DNA of 64,000 bases, from assembly GCF_003049685.1 (NCBI RefSeq), contig NZ_PYSY02000001.1:1922001-1986000 (forward strand). Reading direction: 5' to 3'. The DNA is from Brucella pituitosa. GTDB taxonomy: Bacteria > Pseudomonadota > Alphaproteobacteria > Rhizobiales > Rhizobiaceae. The notes beneath the pieces were generated by a model. It had not been told where the DNA came from and made no database searches. It was given only the letters and a program-made list of their open reading frames with translations. Of this stretch, positions 27,812 through 36,379 are shown in pieces. Within the stretch, counting starts at the first letter, position 1; every line of letters begins with the position of its first letter. The translations under genes were made by a program, and so were the position numbers.

Positions 27812-27845
27812 CCGCGCCGGGAAGCATTTCCGGCGCGGCTTTTAT
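27812..27845 (+). terminator. intrinsic terminator between metQ and metN
   Basis: CCGCGCCGG (27812-27820) and CCGGCGCGG (27830-27838) make a perfect 9-bp stem, followed by CTTTTATT. It would end most metQ transcripts and let a minority continue into metNI. Confidence 0.75.
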
Positions 27846-27998
27846 TGACGTGTGTGAAAAAATTGCCCAAAAGCATCGGCGATGGCTCACATACAATGCG
27901 GCATTGCCCATATGAGCCCCTCTGGCATCATTTTCATTGAAGCCTTACCGATTAGAAAGTCGCGGTTCTCCGCGGCACAAGAAGCAGAAGATACGATC

Positions 27999-29060
27999 GT
28001 GACCACTCAACCGCAAACCGCCGCTTTAGCGCCCATCGTCGAAATGAAAGACGTGCGCCGAATGTTCGGTGAAACGCCAGCTATTAACGGCGTTTCTCTT
28101 TCGGTTGCGCGCGGCGAGATCCTCGGCATCATCGGTCGCAGCGGCGCTGGTAAATCCACGCTGATCCGCTGCATTAATGGTCTTGAAAAGCCCGATGCCG
28201 GTTCAATCAAAATCGAAGGCCGCGAAATTACTGCGCTTACGGAAAACAGCCTGCAGCCGGTGCGTCGCCGCATCGGCATGGTTTTCCAGCACTTCAATCT
28301 GTTGTCGGCAAAGACCGTTGCACAGAATATTGCTTTGCCGTTGAAAATCGCAGGCCAGCCGAAAGCCCAACGCGTGAAACGTGTTGCAGAACTGTTGGAA
28401 CTGGTCGGCCTGTCCGACAAGGCCAACCATTATCCAGCCCAGCTTTCAGGCGGTCAAAAGCAGCGCGTCGGTATCGCGCGCGCATTGGCGGCAGAACCGG
28501 CAGTACTCCTTTCCGATGAAGCGACGTCTGCGCTTGATCCGGAAACGACACAATCCATTCTGGCTTTGCTCAAAGACATCAATACAAAGCTCGGCCTCAC
28601 GATCCTGCTGATTACCCACGAAATGGACGTAATCCGCCGTATCGCCGATCGCGTGATCGTGCTTGATCACGGCGCAATTGCTGAGGAAGGTCCGGTCTGG
28701 CAGGTTTTTGCAAGGCCACAGGCACCGGTCACGCAAAGTCTGTTGCATGTGCTGACGCCGGAACTGCCTGCCTCCTGGCGCGAACAACTGGTCAGTGAAA
28801 AAGGCGATCAGGCAGTCATTAAAATCAGACTTTCCGGCCAGGCGGCAAAAAGCGCCTTCTTCAACGAGATCACGGCCGCAACGGGTCTTGAGACTCGCCT
28901 TATTCACGGTGGTATGGATACCATTCAGGGTGAGCCGGTTGGCACACTTTTCGTTGCCCTGCCCGCACTGGACAAGGCAAAACTCGACGCCGCCATCAGC
29001 TACATCAAAACCCACGCAGACGCCACGGAGGTACTTGGTTATGTCTCAGGCGATGCTTGA
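27999..29060 (+). CDS. metN: methionine ABC transporter ATP-binding protein
   Basis: 353 residues from a GTG at 27999. ABC domain with Walker A GRSGAGKST, signature LSGGQKQRVGIARAL and Walker B VLLSDEATSALD; C-terminal NIL/ACT-like regulatory domain from about residue 265, as in MetN. The start is uncertain: the frame stays open to an upstream TTG at 27882 (392 residues), with an ATG at 27912, but those codons read as non-conserved sequence and neither start has a good ribosome-binding site. The 3' end overlaps metI by 20 nt. Confidence 0.82.
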   Translation: MTTQPQTAALAPIVEMKDVRRMFGETPAINGVSLSVARGEILGIIGRSGAGKSTLIRCINGLEKPDAGSIKIEGREITALTENSLQPVRRRIGMVFQHFNLLSAKTVAQNIALPLKIAGQPKAQRVKRVAELLELVGLSDKANHYPAQLSGGQKQRVGIARALAAEPAVLLSDEATSALDPETTQSILALLKDINTKLGLTILLITHEMDVIRRIADRVIVLDHGAIAEEGPVWQVFARPQAPVTQSLLHVLTPELPASWREQLVSEKGDQAVIKIRLSGQAAKSAFFNEITAATGLETRLIHGGMDTIQGEPVGTLFVALPALDKAKLDAAISYIKTHADATEVLGYVSGDA

Positions 29061-29712
29061 TCTTCTTTGGCGCTCCTTCTGGGAAACCATCATCATGACA
29101 GGCTTTTCGAGCCTGATCTCTCTGGTGGTTGGCTTGCCGCTCGCGCTCATCATGATCCTGACTGAACGTGGCGGACTGGCGCAGAACCTGACGCTCAACA
29201 CCATTCTGGGTGCAATCATCAACGGTTTCCGTTCAGTACCATTCATCATCCTGCTGGTGGCGCTTATTCCGGTCACACGCTTTATCGTTGGCACGTCCAT
29301 CGGCACATGGGCATCCATCGTACCACTGTCGATTGCCGCTATTCCTTATTATGCGCGTATTGCGGAAGTTTCGCTGCGCGAAGTGGATAACGGTCTTATT
29401 GAAGCTGCACGCTCCATGGGCGCAAACCGCTGGACAATCGTTCGCGAAGTGCTGGTGCCGGAAGCGCTGCCAGGAATCGTTGCAGGCTTCACCGTCACCA
29501 TCATCACACTTGTTGGCGCTTCCGCAATGGCTGGCGCAATTGGTGCAGGCGGCCTCGGCGATCTTGCAATCCGCTACGGGTATCAGCGCTTCGAAACCAC
29601 CATCATGATCGCAGTTGTGATCATTCTGATCATTATGGTTTGTGGTGTTCAGTGGATCGGTGATCGTTTGGTCAACCGTCTCGACAAGCGTAATCTGCGT
29701 TCGAGAGCCTAA
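29041..29712 (+). CDS. metI: methionine ABC transporter permease
   Basis: 223 residues; five-span inner-membrane permease of the MetI family with NTILGAIINGFRSVPFIILL and the EAA-loop stretch EAARSMGANRWTIVREVLVPEA. The ATG at 29041 has GGAGG 9 nt upstream and lies 20 nt inside metN, implying tight coupling. It is convergent with the VOC gene; the 63-nt gap is filled by a repeat that can act as a two-way terminator. Confidence 0.9.
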   Translation: MSQAMLDLLWRSFWETIIMTGFSSLISLVVGLPLALIMILTERGGLAQNLTLNTILGAIINGFRSVPFIILLVALIPVTRFIVGTSIGTWASIVPLSIAAIPYYARIAEVSLREVDNGLIEAARSMGANRWTIVREVLVPEALPGIVAGFTVTIITLVGASAMAGAIGAGGLGDLAIRYGYQRFETTIMIAVVIILIIMVCGVQWIGDRLVNRLDKRNLRSRA

Positions 29713-29778
29713 AGCGCATCCCGAAAAGCGGGGTAATACGTAAAAACAAATAATCAGAGCGGCTCGATGCCGCTCTTA
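29710..29778. repeat. dispersed palindromic repeat, GTAAAAACAAA family, copy A
   Basis: Between convergent metI and the VOC gene. It begins with AAGCGCATCCCGAAAAGCGG, has the core GTAAAAACAAA (29741-29751), and ends with a stem AGAGCGG (29757-29763) / CCGCTCT (29771-29777) that reaches into the VOC stop codon. Over the core and first stem arm it matches copy B at 33949-33973 at 22 of 25 positions by eye. The terminal stem can serve as a bidirectional terminator. Confidence 0.75.
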
Positions 29779-30186
29779 TCTTACCCTCTGACGAAAGCCC
29801 GCTTCCAGCGTATTACCGTCTGGATCAAAGACAAGGGCTGCATAATAGCCCATCTCTTCCGGCCCCTGGTAAGCTGGCGCTCCGCTTTCACTGCCGCCGC
29901 CCTGAAGAGCCGCACGGTGAAACGCTTCCACATCGTCACGGCTGCTCGCATTGAACATCAGATGCAGATGATTGCCCGGCTTGCCGCCAGGCTCGTCAGC
30001 GCCCGGTTTTGGGCCGCTATGTATCCATAGAAACGGTACAGGTGCCCTCTCCCCACCACTGACAAAGAAACCGCTGTCCGAATGGGCAATAACGGCCAAC
30101 CCAAGCTTGGGCATACAGCTTTCATAGAAAGAAAGGCTGCGGTGGAGATTTCTGCTTTGAAAGCCGATGTGATCGAAGAGCGACAT
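29776..30186 (-). CDS. VOC-family (glyoxalase-like) protein
   Basis: 136 residues from the ATG at 30186; one vicinal-oxygen-chelate fold unit (MSLFDHIGFQSRNLHRSL... NHLHLMFNASSRDDVEAFH ... YYAALVFDPDGNTLEAGFR). Metal-site residues His7, His in NHLHLMF, and the terminal Glu in NTLEA are present. The family includes glyoxalases, dioxygenases and fosfomycin-resistance enzymes, so substrate is unknown. A longer start at 30234 is possible but would run into the upstream hairpin. Its stop codon overlaps repeat copy A. Confidence 0.78.
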   Translation of the reverse strand: MSLFDHIGFQSRNLHRSLSFYESCMPKLGLAVIAHSDSGFFVSGGERAPVPFLWIHSGPKPGADEPGGKPGNHLHLMFNASSRDDVEAFHRAALQGGGSESGAPAYQGPEEMGYYAALVFDPDGNTLEAGFRQRVR

Positions 30187-30221
30187 AGGGTCTATTATAT
30201 GTCGGCTTTGGATAAAGGAAA

Positions 30222-30250
30222 GCGGCACTCCCAATTTTGGAGAGCGCCGC
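30222..30250. terminator. bidirectional terminator-like hairpin
   Basis: GCGGCACTCC (30222-30231) pairs imperfectly with GGAGAGCGCCGC (30239-30250) around AATTTT. A TTTATTATTATT tract follows on the plus side and TTTCCTTT on the minus side. It ends the leftward TPR-protein transcript before the VOC gene. Confidence 0.6.
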
Positions 30251-30275
30251 CTTTATTATTATTGGAACGTCAAAA

Positions 30276-31145
30276 TCAGCCGCGTGTGCGTGCCAGACCC
30301 GTCTTGGCTGGCTGGTAATTTGCATCGAGCTGAAGCGCGCGCGAATAGGAATTTGCAGCCTTCGCCTTGTCGCCACGCTGTTCATAAACCAGCGCCTGAT
30401 TGGACCAGCTCTCAGCAATGTTCCCATCAAGGGTGATAGCCGTATTAAAATCGTCAAACGCATTGTCATAGTCGCCAAGAGCGACATAGGAAATGCCACG
30501 ACCATTATAAGGCTCAGGCGCCGTCGAATTGAGCGAAATCGCTTTCGAGAAATCTTCAATCGCCTGTTGATGCTGGCCTTTAGCCTGATAGATCAGACCA
30601 CGATTGTGATAAGCGCGCCCATCGGTCGTCTGCAGCGAAATCGCCTGATTGAAGTCACTAAGCGCCTGATCGAGACGTCCGGCCAGACGATAGACGTTGC
30701 CGCGCCCGACATAAGCCGCATCATATTGCGGATTGATCTGGATCGCGCGGCTATAATCCTGAGCTGCCTTGCCGCTGTCGCCCATATAGCGATAAATCAG
30801 CGCGCGGTTTGCATAGGCCTGATAGAAGTTCGGGTTAAGCGCAATAGCCTGATCGAAATCACGCAGCGCTTCCTTATAACGACGGGCCTTACCGTAAGCC
30901 GATCCGCGCACGTTGTAAGCTTCAGGGTCGCGTGGGTTGCTCTGGATAACGCTGGTGAGCGAGCTGATGTTTTCGCTCGAGCCCTGCGCACGATCGACCG
31001 TACTCAACGCACTATGGGTGCTGGAGCTTTGGCAACCGGCGACAGCAAGTGCCAGAAACGCCGTGGCCGCCAACAGGCTGTTTCGTGCAAAATGAGAGCT
31101 TGCTGACTTTCCGGCCCTCACAACAAAGTTCCCGGACGAATGCAT
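30276..31145 (-). CDS. tetratricopeptide repeat lipoprotein
   Basis: 289 residues from the ATG at 31145. Signal peptide with lipobox LAVAGC (Cys near 38), then about six consecutive TPR units spaced 34 residues, each with a Tyr/Trp-x-x-R/Q-A/G helix (AYNVRGSAYG, AYANRALIYR, AYVGRGNVYR, AYHNRGLIYQ, PYNGRGISYV, SWSNQALVYE). NlpI-like organisation: a scaffold at the inner face of the outer membrane or at the periplasmic face, probably in cell-envelope assembly. The frame is open upstream to 31256 but those codons lack a start signal. Partner unknown. Confidence 0.82.
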   Translation of the reverse strand: MHSSGNFVVRAGKSASSHFARNSLLAATAFLALAVAGCQSSSTHSALSTVDRAQGSSENISSLTSVIQSNPRDPEAYNVRGSAYGKARRYKEALRDFDQAIALNPNFYQAYANRALIYRYMGDSGKAAQDYSRAIQINPQYDAAYVGRGNVYRLAGRLDQALSDFNQAISLQTTDGRAYHNRGLIYQAKGQHQQAIEDFSKAISLNSTAPEPYNGRGISYVALGDYDNAFDDFNTAITLDGNIAESWSNQALVYEQRGDKAKAANSYSRALQLDANYQPAKTGLARTRG

Positions 31146-31590
31146 CACCTTAAAGCGTTTTGGCAACGACAGCGTTCCTTTCTGCTTGATCGGAGCGAGG
31201 GATTTGAAACCCAAAACTTCCGTCAACTTTGTCCCCGACTGATACAACAGCCACAATACTATAATTGCTTCTATAGCACAGCAAAAGGCAGCAGAAAAAC
31301 TGCGCCCTCAAACGCATCCGAAAACCGAAAACGTCCTTCGGATAAGATACGCGTTAATTCAACTCATTGAAGCATAGATCTGATGCTATCGGATCTTCGC
31401 TCCGGATGGATCAACGCTACAATAAAGGTCTGTATATGGCAGTCCGCTGACTAATCAAATCGGCTTGTTTTATCTCGTGAAACAAACCAAGATTACTCTT
31501 CGACCTCCAGACATGCAAAAACCGGCGCAAGCCATAAGCCGCACCGGAATGCAAAAAGGCGCCGCACAGGCAGCGCCAATTTCAGATCAA
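31146..31590. other. 445-nt intergenic region upstream of TPR gene
   Basis: No gene seen. It holds, from left to right, the promoter region of the leftward TPR gene, a palindromic repeat-like stretch (31311-31353: ATCCGAA/TTCGGAT stem plus AAGATACGCG, related to the GTAAAAACAAA family), a small AGCAT/ATGCT palindrome near 31371-31387, and the rpsU terminator at 31553-31577. Confidence 0.5.
31553..31577 (-). terminator. rpsU intrinsic terminator
   Basis: On the minus strand GGCGCTGC / GCGGCGCC forms an 8-bp stem (one U-G pair) with loop CTGT, followed by TTTTTGC. It lies 14 nt after the rpsU stop. Confidence 0.8.
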
Positions 31591-31821
31591 TCAACGAGCA
31601 GCAGGACGACCGCCGCCGATGAGACCTTCACGCTGCGCGCGCTTGCGAGCCAGCTTGCGTGCGCGGCGAACGGCTTCAGCCTTTTCACGGGCGCGCTTTT
31701 CAGATGGCTTTTCATAGTGGCCACGCATCTTCATTTCGCGGAAGATACCTTCGCGCTGCATCTTTTTCTTGAGAGCGCGGAGAGCCTGATCAACATTGTT
31801 ATCGCGGACGAGTACCTGCAC
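31591..31821 (-). CDS. rpsU: 30S ribosomal protein S21
   Basis: 76 residues: [20 protein letters not shown] followed by the basic [20 protein letters not shown] tail with the alphaproteobacterial extension to GGGRPAAR. S21 binds the 30S platform and helps mRNA selection. It starts at GTG (31821), which gives the usual [10 protein letters not shown]-terminus; the open frame further upstream (to 31929) is non-conserved. It is monocistronic with its own terminator. Confidence 0.95.
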   Translation of the reverse strand: MQVLVRDNNVDQALRALKKKMQREGIFREMKMRGHYEKPSEKRAREKAEAVRRARKLARKRAQREGLIGGGRPAAR

Positions 31822-32184
31822 GTGTAATCCCGTATCGGTTAGAATTTCGATTGAGCCTGAGGCATTAAGGGCGTCTCTTAACGAGTTCCAGCTAATCGAG
31901 TCAACCGGTAAACGCCCAAAGGCTCCCAAGCTTCGCAGCTTAAACGCTGCAAATTGGTGGTGGCTATTACCAGATAGCCCACCCCCTGTCCACCTCCAGA
32001 TGCAACTTTGCCCACCGTTGCAGATAAATAATGGTCTTATATCGATTTATAATGACTGACAGGTCTCGAATACGCTATCTGCCACGCGCGTTCCGCACAA
32101 TTCAGCCTCATTGCTCCAGCATAGGAGCAGTCAGGCAATTCACAGCCATTTTCCCCTTTCGATTGATTCCATCGCTCAAGATTC
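31822..32184. other. intergenic region between rpsU and hydrolase gene
   Basis: 363 nt between divergent genes. Visible are hairpins AAGCT/AGCTT (about 31928-31941), GTGGCTAT/ATAGCCCAC (about 31968-31990) on the rpsU side, and TGCTCC (32112-32117) / GGAGCA (32124-32129) on the other side. These may belong to the rpsU leader and the hydrolase leader. No gene is supported. Confidence 0.4.
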
Positions 32185-33366
32185 ATGTCCCTACGCAAAC
32201 GACTCGTTATTCAGTTCACAGGCTATGAGGGCCTGCACCCCAAAGCCGTGCGCATACGCCATGCGCAAGCGCTGAAGGATTTTGACCGGTTATGGAAAGC
32301 CAAGACGAAGCTCTCGCCCATGATCGACGAGCCGAATGATTGTGGAACGCTGATCGCGACAACGCAGGGCAACGGCTGGCAAACCGAGACAGAGTTCTGC
32401 CAGTTCGGCACCGCTGATATCTTCGATGACTATGCTGCCCGTTCGACACCGAAGCGGATGCTGACAGGCTTTTATGCCTTCATGAACATAGTCTTCACCG
32501 GCACCCTGCTGCGCTATCTGCGGACAAGCTGGCGCTTCGTGATGTTCTTCATGTGGCCATTTCTATTGTCCATCGTCATCATAGCAACCGCAGCCCTGAT
32601 TGCCTCTGCGCCCATGCTTGCGGGCTTCCCATTGTGGAATTTCGTCTGGTCGCTTCCACTGGCTGCTGTTATCGCGACATTGCTCGTGCGCTGGCCGGGC
32701 GATCGCTTTTTCATGTCCTATCTGCTCGATGACTGGTCGGCAGCCTACGACCGCATCCATAATCGCAATGAAAAGCTCGTGCGACGCCGCAAAGCTTTTG
32801 CTGAAGCGCTGAAAAAGAAAATCGAAGAAAGTGGCGCCGATGAGGTCATCATCGTCGCGCATAGTCTGGGCACGGTTCCTGCTGCAGAAGCTCTTGCCGA
32901 CGTTCAGCGCGAGCGTCCAGACCTGTTGCGCAAGCAACCTGTCTCTTTGCTCGGCATCGGCTCATGCCTCCTGATGATTGCTTTACACCCCAAGGCGCGC
33001 AGTTTGCGCGAAGATGTGCGTGTGGTGATGGAAGAAAGCCCGGTTCTTTGGTCTGAATTCCAGGTTTTAACGGACATCATCCACTTCTACGGTTCTGATC
33101 CTGCGAAAACGCTCAAAATCAAGACCACAAATCCGCCGCTGATCCACCGTATCCGCTTCAAAAATGTTCATAGCGAAAACCGCTATAAACGTTCAAAGGG
33201 CAATTTCTTCCTGATGCATCTGCTTTATATGCGCGGTGCGGAGAAAAAGAACTTTTACGACTTTGGCATGTTTCTGCACGGCCCGTTCTTTTTCCGCGAA
33301 CTGATGACGACGTATAAAGACAAAGCCGCCCCTCTTGATGAAGAAGGACGGCTCCTAATTTCGTAA
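32185..33366 (+). CDS. membrane-anchored alpha/beta-hydrolase-like protein, unknown function
   Basis: 393 residues. A soluble N-terminus of about 110 residues, two hydrophobic spans (about 112-150: FVMFFMWPFLLSIVIIATAA and WNFVWSLPLAAVIATLLV), then a domain with IIVAHSLGTVPAAEAL near residue 226. Its A-H-S-L-G nucleophile elbow is that of lipases and esterases. LLGIGSCLLMIALHP follows. The remaining catalytic acid and His cannot be fixed by eye. I do not recognise a named family; it is probably a hydrolase facing the cytoplasm. It is convergent with MaoC, 12 nt apart. Confidence 0.72.
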   Translation: MSLRKRLVIQFTGYEGLHPKAVRIRHAQALKDFDRLWKAKTKLSPMIDEPNDCGTLIATTQGNGWQTETEFCQFGTADIFDDYAARSTPKRMLTGFYAFMNIVFTGTLLRYLRTSWRFVMFFMWPFLLSIVIIATAALIASAPMLAGFPLWNFVWSLPLAAVIATLLVRWPGDRFFMSYLLDDWSAAYDRIHNRNEKLVRRRKAFAEALKKKIEESGADEVIIVAHSLGTVPAAEALADVQRERPDLLRKQPVSLLGIGSCLLMIALHPKARSLREDVRVVMEESPVLWSEFQVLTDIIHFYGSDPAKTLKIKTTNPPLIHRIRFKNVHSENRYKRSKGNFFLMHLLYMRGAEKKNFYDFGMFLHGPFFFRELMTTYKDKAAPLDEEGRLLIS

Positions 33367-33378
33367 TACACGAAGCTG

Positions 33379-33855
33379 TTATGCTTGCGGTAGCTCTACC
33401 ACTGCGATGGTAAGCCACGTCGCTGTCAGTGCTGGCTTGACCATATTCTCAACTTCCAGCGTCACTTCGTAATGGTTGACCACGCGGCCCGATGGACGAA
33501 TATCAGCATTTGCCAGCTTGAACCGGGCGCGCACGCGTGCGCCAGTCTTCACCGGTGACATGAAGCGCACTTTGTCGAAGCCATAATTGATGCCCATAGT
33601 GGCACCCTGCAGCATCGGCAGCGCTTCAAATGCCAGGGTTGAAAGCAGCGACAGCGTCAGAAAGCCATGCGCAATCGTGCCGCCAAAAGGCGTTTCCTTG
33701 GCTGCGCGCTCTGGATCAACATGAATGAACTGATGATCGTCCGTCGCATCTGCGAATTGATCAATCATCGCCTGCGTGACTTCACGCCACTCGGAGCATC
33801 CAACTTCCGTACCGATTGCTTCGCGCAACTGGTCGAGCGTAATTGCGTCTTTCAT
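33379..33855 (-). CDS. MaoC-family (R)-hydratase
   Basis: 158 residues; single hot-dog fold. The hydratase 2 motif reads DATDDHQFIHVDPERA, with the Asp-His catalytic pair near residue 33, then FGGTIAHGFLTLSLL. The family hydrates (R)-specific enoyl-CoA thioesters. It lacks neighbours that define a pathway. Ribosome-binding site is weak. Repeat copy B lies upstream, between this gene and the HAD gene. Confidence 0.87.
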   Translation of the reverse strand: MKDAITLDQLREAIGTEVGCSEWREVTQAMIDQFADATDDHQFIHVDPERAAKETPFGGTIAHGFLTLSLLSTLAFEALPMLQGATMGINYGFDKVRFMSPVKTGARVRARFKLANADIRPSGRVVNHYEVTLEVENMVKPALTATWLTIAVVELPQA

Positions 33856-33898
33856 TCCATGAAACTTTCTGCTGAACTGATACTCTCTTGTTATCCAT

Positions 33899-34004
33899 TA
33901 AAGCATTTGAGCCAAAAGTGCGAAGCGGTTTTGCGTGGGATAGTGCGTAAAAACAAACAATTAGAGTGGCTCCAACGATTCGATCTTAACTGGAACCACT
34001 CTGA
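33899..34004. repeat. dispersed palindromic repeat, GTAAAAACAAA family, copy B
   Basis: Starts AAAGCATTTGAGCC, carries the core GCGTAAAAACAAACAATTAG (33945-33964), and ends in AGAGTGG-CTCCA (33963-33974) / TGGAACCACTCT (33991-34002), a long imperfect stem. Compare copy A at 29710-29778. It sits between the HAD and MaoC genes, both on the minus strand, 22 nt from the HAD stop, and may terminate that transcript. Confidence 0.72.
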
Positions 34005-34026
34005 TCACAAGACGCAAGGCCGCTGA

Positions 34027-34698
34027 TCAGGCTGCGACCAGTATTTCACGTGCAATATCATCCCAATGGCCGAAAACGTGGCTCGCACCTTTGGAAGACA
34101 AGCGTTCAGCATGGCCTTCATAAGTATGACCGCCACCCGTATAACCAAAAGCCGTCATGCCGGCTGCAATTGCACCTTCAACGCCAAAAGGCGAATCTTC
34201 GATAACCACACAGCGCGCCGGATCAACACCCATTTTGTCAGCCGCAAAGAGGAAAAGATCGGGTGCAGGCTTACCGCGCTTGACCATGCTCGATGAATAG
34301 ACTGCATCGCCGAAATAATGATTGATACCGGTCTTCTCCAGGCTGAATGCGATGCGCTCCGGTTGCGAGGAGGATGCAACGCAACGCTTGTGCGGCAGGA
34401 CTTTCAGAAAATCAGCAATGCCGACCGCAGGCTGCAGATGTTCGGCAAACAGAACCTTCGTTTCCGGCCAGAACTGGCTCAAAGCTTCTTCTGGCAGGCG
34501 ATGGCCAGTCAAACCGGCGATCATTTCTAGAATATCTGCCTGCTTCATGCCGATGCCTTTGGCAACGGTGCCTTGCGGCAGCATCATACCGTGATTGGCA
34601 TATACCTGTTCAAACGCGCGGCAGGAAAGCGGCTCGCTATCGACGAGAACACCGTCACAATCGAAGATAACGAGATCGAAGGGGGATGCGTTGCTCAT
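34027..34698 (-). CDS. HAD-superfamily phosphatase (beta-phosphoglucomutase/GPH-like)
   Basis: 223 residues from the ATG at 34698 (GGAG 7 nt upstream). HAD motif I is VIFDCDGVLVDSEPL near residue 10, motif II ASSSQPERI near residue 105, motif III Lys in KRGKPAPDLF, and motif IV CVVIEDSPFGVEGA. A helical cap insertion follows motif I. The family dephosphorylates small sugar phosphates or phosphoglycolate; the substrate is not predictable. The frame is open to 34788 but that extension lacks a site. Confidence 0.85.
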   Translation of the reverse strand: MSNASPFDLVIFDCDGVLVDSEPLSCRAFEQVYANHGMMLPQGTVAKGIGMKQADILEMIAGLTGHRLPEEALSQFWPETKVLFAEHLQPAVGIADFLKVLPHKRCVASSSQPERIAFSLEKTGINHYFGDAVYSSSMVKRGKPAPDLFLFAADKMGVDPARCVVIEDSPFGVEGAIAAGMTAFGYTGGGHTYEGHAERLSSKGASHVFGHWDDIAREILVAA

Positions 34699-34854
34699 AA
34701 AGGCTCCAGTGGCATGCATATTTTGTCGCGCAGTTTGGGGGTGCGCGTCTGTCAGTGTTGATATAGAGACTGTTCGTCCATTGCGCATCTATAACAATAT
34801 AAGCGTGACAAAATTATCGCGGAATAGATAATTAAGTAATTTGCGGAGACTCTC

Positions 34855-36171
34855 ATGACGACGAATGTGGCACTGGTTGGATTGGCGCGAGACTTACAAT
34901 TACGCGCCGAAACCGGAAAACCAATCCGCATCGGTCTTATCGGTGCGGGTGAAATGGGCACGGATATCGTCACACAGGTCGCCCGTATGCCCGGCATCGA
35001 AGTCGGCGCGCTGTCTGCCCGACGCCTGCCAAACACATTCAAGGCTGTCCGCACCGCCTATGGCGACGATGACAATGCGCGCGAAGCCAATAGCGAAAGC
35101 GCCATGACCAGCGCTATTGAAAGCGGCAAAATTGCTGTCACCGGCGATAATGATCTGATCCTCTCAAATCCGCTGATCGACGTCATCATCGATGCAACCG
35201 GCATTCCGGAAGTGGGTGCCGAGACCGGCATCAAGGCTATCGAGCATGGCAAGCACCTTGTGATGATGAATGTCGAAGCCGATGTCACCATCGGACCTTA
35301 CCTTAAGGCACAGGCCGACAAGCACGGTGTTATTTATTCGCTGGGTGCAGGCGACGAACCTTCCTCCTGCATGGAGCTGATCGAGTTCGTTTCAGCGCTT
35401 GGCTATGAAGTGGTCTCTGCTGGTAAGGGCAAGAACAATCCGCTTAATTTTGATGCCATCCCTGACGACTATCAGGAAGAAGCCGACCGCCGGAACATGA
35501 ATGTCCGCCTGCTGGTCGAATTCATCGATGGCTCCAAGACCATGGTCGAAATGGCAGCCATTGCCAATGCAACCGGCCTTGTTCCTGATATTGCCGGGAT
35601 GCATGGCCCCCGCGCCAGCATTGACCAGTTGAGCAGCACTCTAATCCCGCAGGCGGATGGCGGTGTGCTGACCAAAAGTGGTGTCGTCGATTATTCCATC
35701 GGGAAAGGCGTTTCGCCCGGCGTGTTCGTTGTGGCCAAGATGGACCACCCTCGTCTTAACGAACGTCTTGAAGATCTGAAAATCGGCAAAGGCCCTTACT
35801 TCACCTTCCACCGCCCCTACCACCTCACTTCACTTGAAGTGCCGTTGACCGTTGCGCGCGCGGTTCTGCATGGCAAATCCGATATGGTGCCGTTGCCAAA
35901 GCCTGTGGCAGAAGTCTGTGCCGTTGCGAAAAAGGACATGCAGCCGGGCGAAAAGCTCGATGCCATCGGCCAATATTGCTACCGCTCATGGATCATGACG
36001 ACACCGGAAGCACGTGCTGCCAAAGCCATTCCTTGCGGCTTGCTGCAAAACGGCACCGTCACCGCACCGATCAAGAAAGGTGAACTCATCACCTATGCCA
36101 ATGCAGCACCGCAGCCGGGCTCCAAGATCGCCGAACTGCGTGCGTTGCAGGACAAGATGATCTACGGCTGA
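34855..36171 (+). CDS. SAF-domain NAD(P)-dependent oxidoreductase
   Basis: 438 residues. N-terminal Rossmann domain (IRIGLIGAGEMGTDIV near residue 24; VDVIIDATGIPEVGAETGI near residue 105), a homoserine-dehydrogenase-like middle, and a C-terminal SAF domain (VCAVAKKDMQPGEKLDAIG ... ITYANAAPQPGS). Some relatives act in tetrose/apionate-type sugar acid catabolism, but I cannot place this one. GGAG lies 8 nt before the ATG. Single gene with a strong terminator; divergent from the HAD gene. Confidence 0.78.
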   Translation: MTTNVALVGLARDLQLRAETGKPIRIGLIGAGEMGTDIVTQVARMPGIEVGALSARRLPNTFKAVRTAYGDDDNAREANSESAMTSAIESGKIAVTGDNDLILSNPLIDVIIDATGIPEVGAETGIKAIEHGKHLVMMNVEADVTIGPYLKAQADKHGVIYSLGAGDEPSSCMELIEFVSALGYEVVSAGKGKNNPLNFDAIPDDYQEEADRRNMNVRLLVEFIDGSKTMVEMAAIANATGLVPDIAGMHGPRASIDQLSSTLIPQADGGVLTKSGVVDYSIGKGVSPGVFVVAKMDHPRLNERLEDLKIGKGPYFTFHRPYHLTSLEVPLTVARAVLHGKSDMVPLPKPVAEVCAVAKKDMQPGEKLDAIGQYCYRSWIMTTPEARAAKAIPCGLLQNGTVTAPIKKGELITYANAAPQPGSKIAELRALQDKMIYG

Positions 36172-36191
36172 AGCCCGATCGAAAACTCAAA

Positions 36192-36220
36192 CAAAAAGGC
36201 GGCTCGAAGCCGCCTTTTTG
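36192..36220. terminator. bidirectional intrinsic terminator
   Basis: Perfect 13-bp stem (36192-36204 with 36208-36220) around CGA, flanked by A-run and T-run on both sides. It ends the SAF oxidoreductase transcript and, on the other strand, transcripts coming from pntB through the adjoining palindromic element. Confidence 0.88.
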
Positions 36221-36239
36221 TTTTCCAACCGGGCACCCC

Positions 36240-36379
36240 GGCCTTATGAGATTCGGGGAAATGGCGTGCCGAAAATGGTGAGGTTCGAGAACCGGAGCGG
36301 AGTGTACTTAACGTACATGAGCACCGGAAGCGCAGAACCACGCCATTTGCAGACCGCCAGAACCCGAATATCCAAGGCC
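36240..36379. repeat. 140-bp interrupted palindrome
   Basis: Outer arms GGCCTT (36240-36245) / AAGGCC (36374-36379), a perfect inner pair AAATGGCGTG (36259-36268) / CACGCCATTT (36339-36348), and a central GTAC-TTAAC-GTAC (36304-36316). Between them lie the related words GAACCGGAGCGGAG and GAGCACCGGAAGCGCAGAACC. Its last base is the first base of the pntB stop codon on the plus strand. It resembles rhizobial/Brucella intergenic mosaic elements from memory; the class is inferred. Confidence 0.6.
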
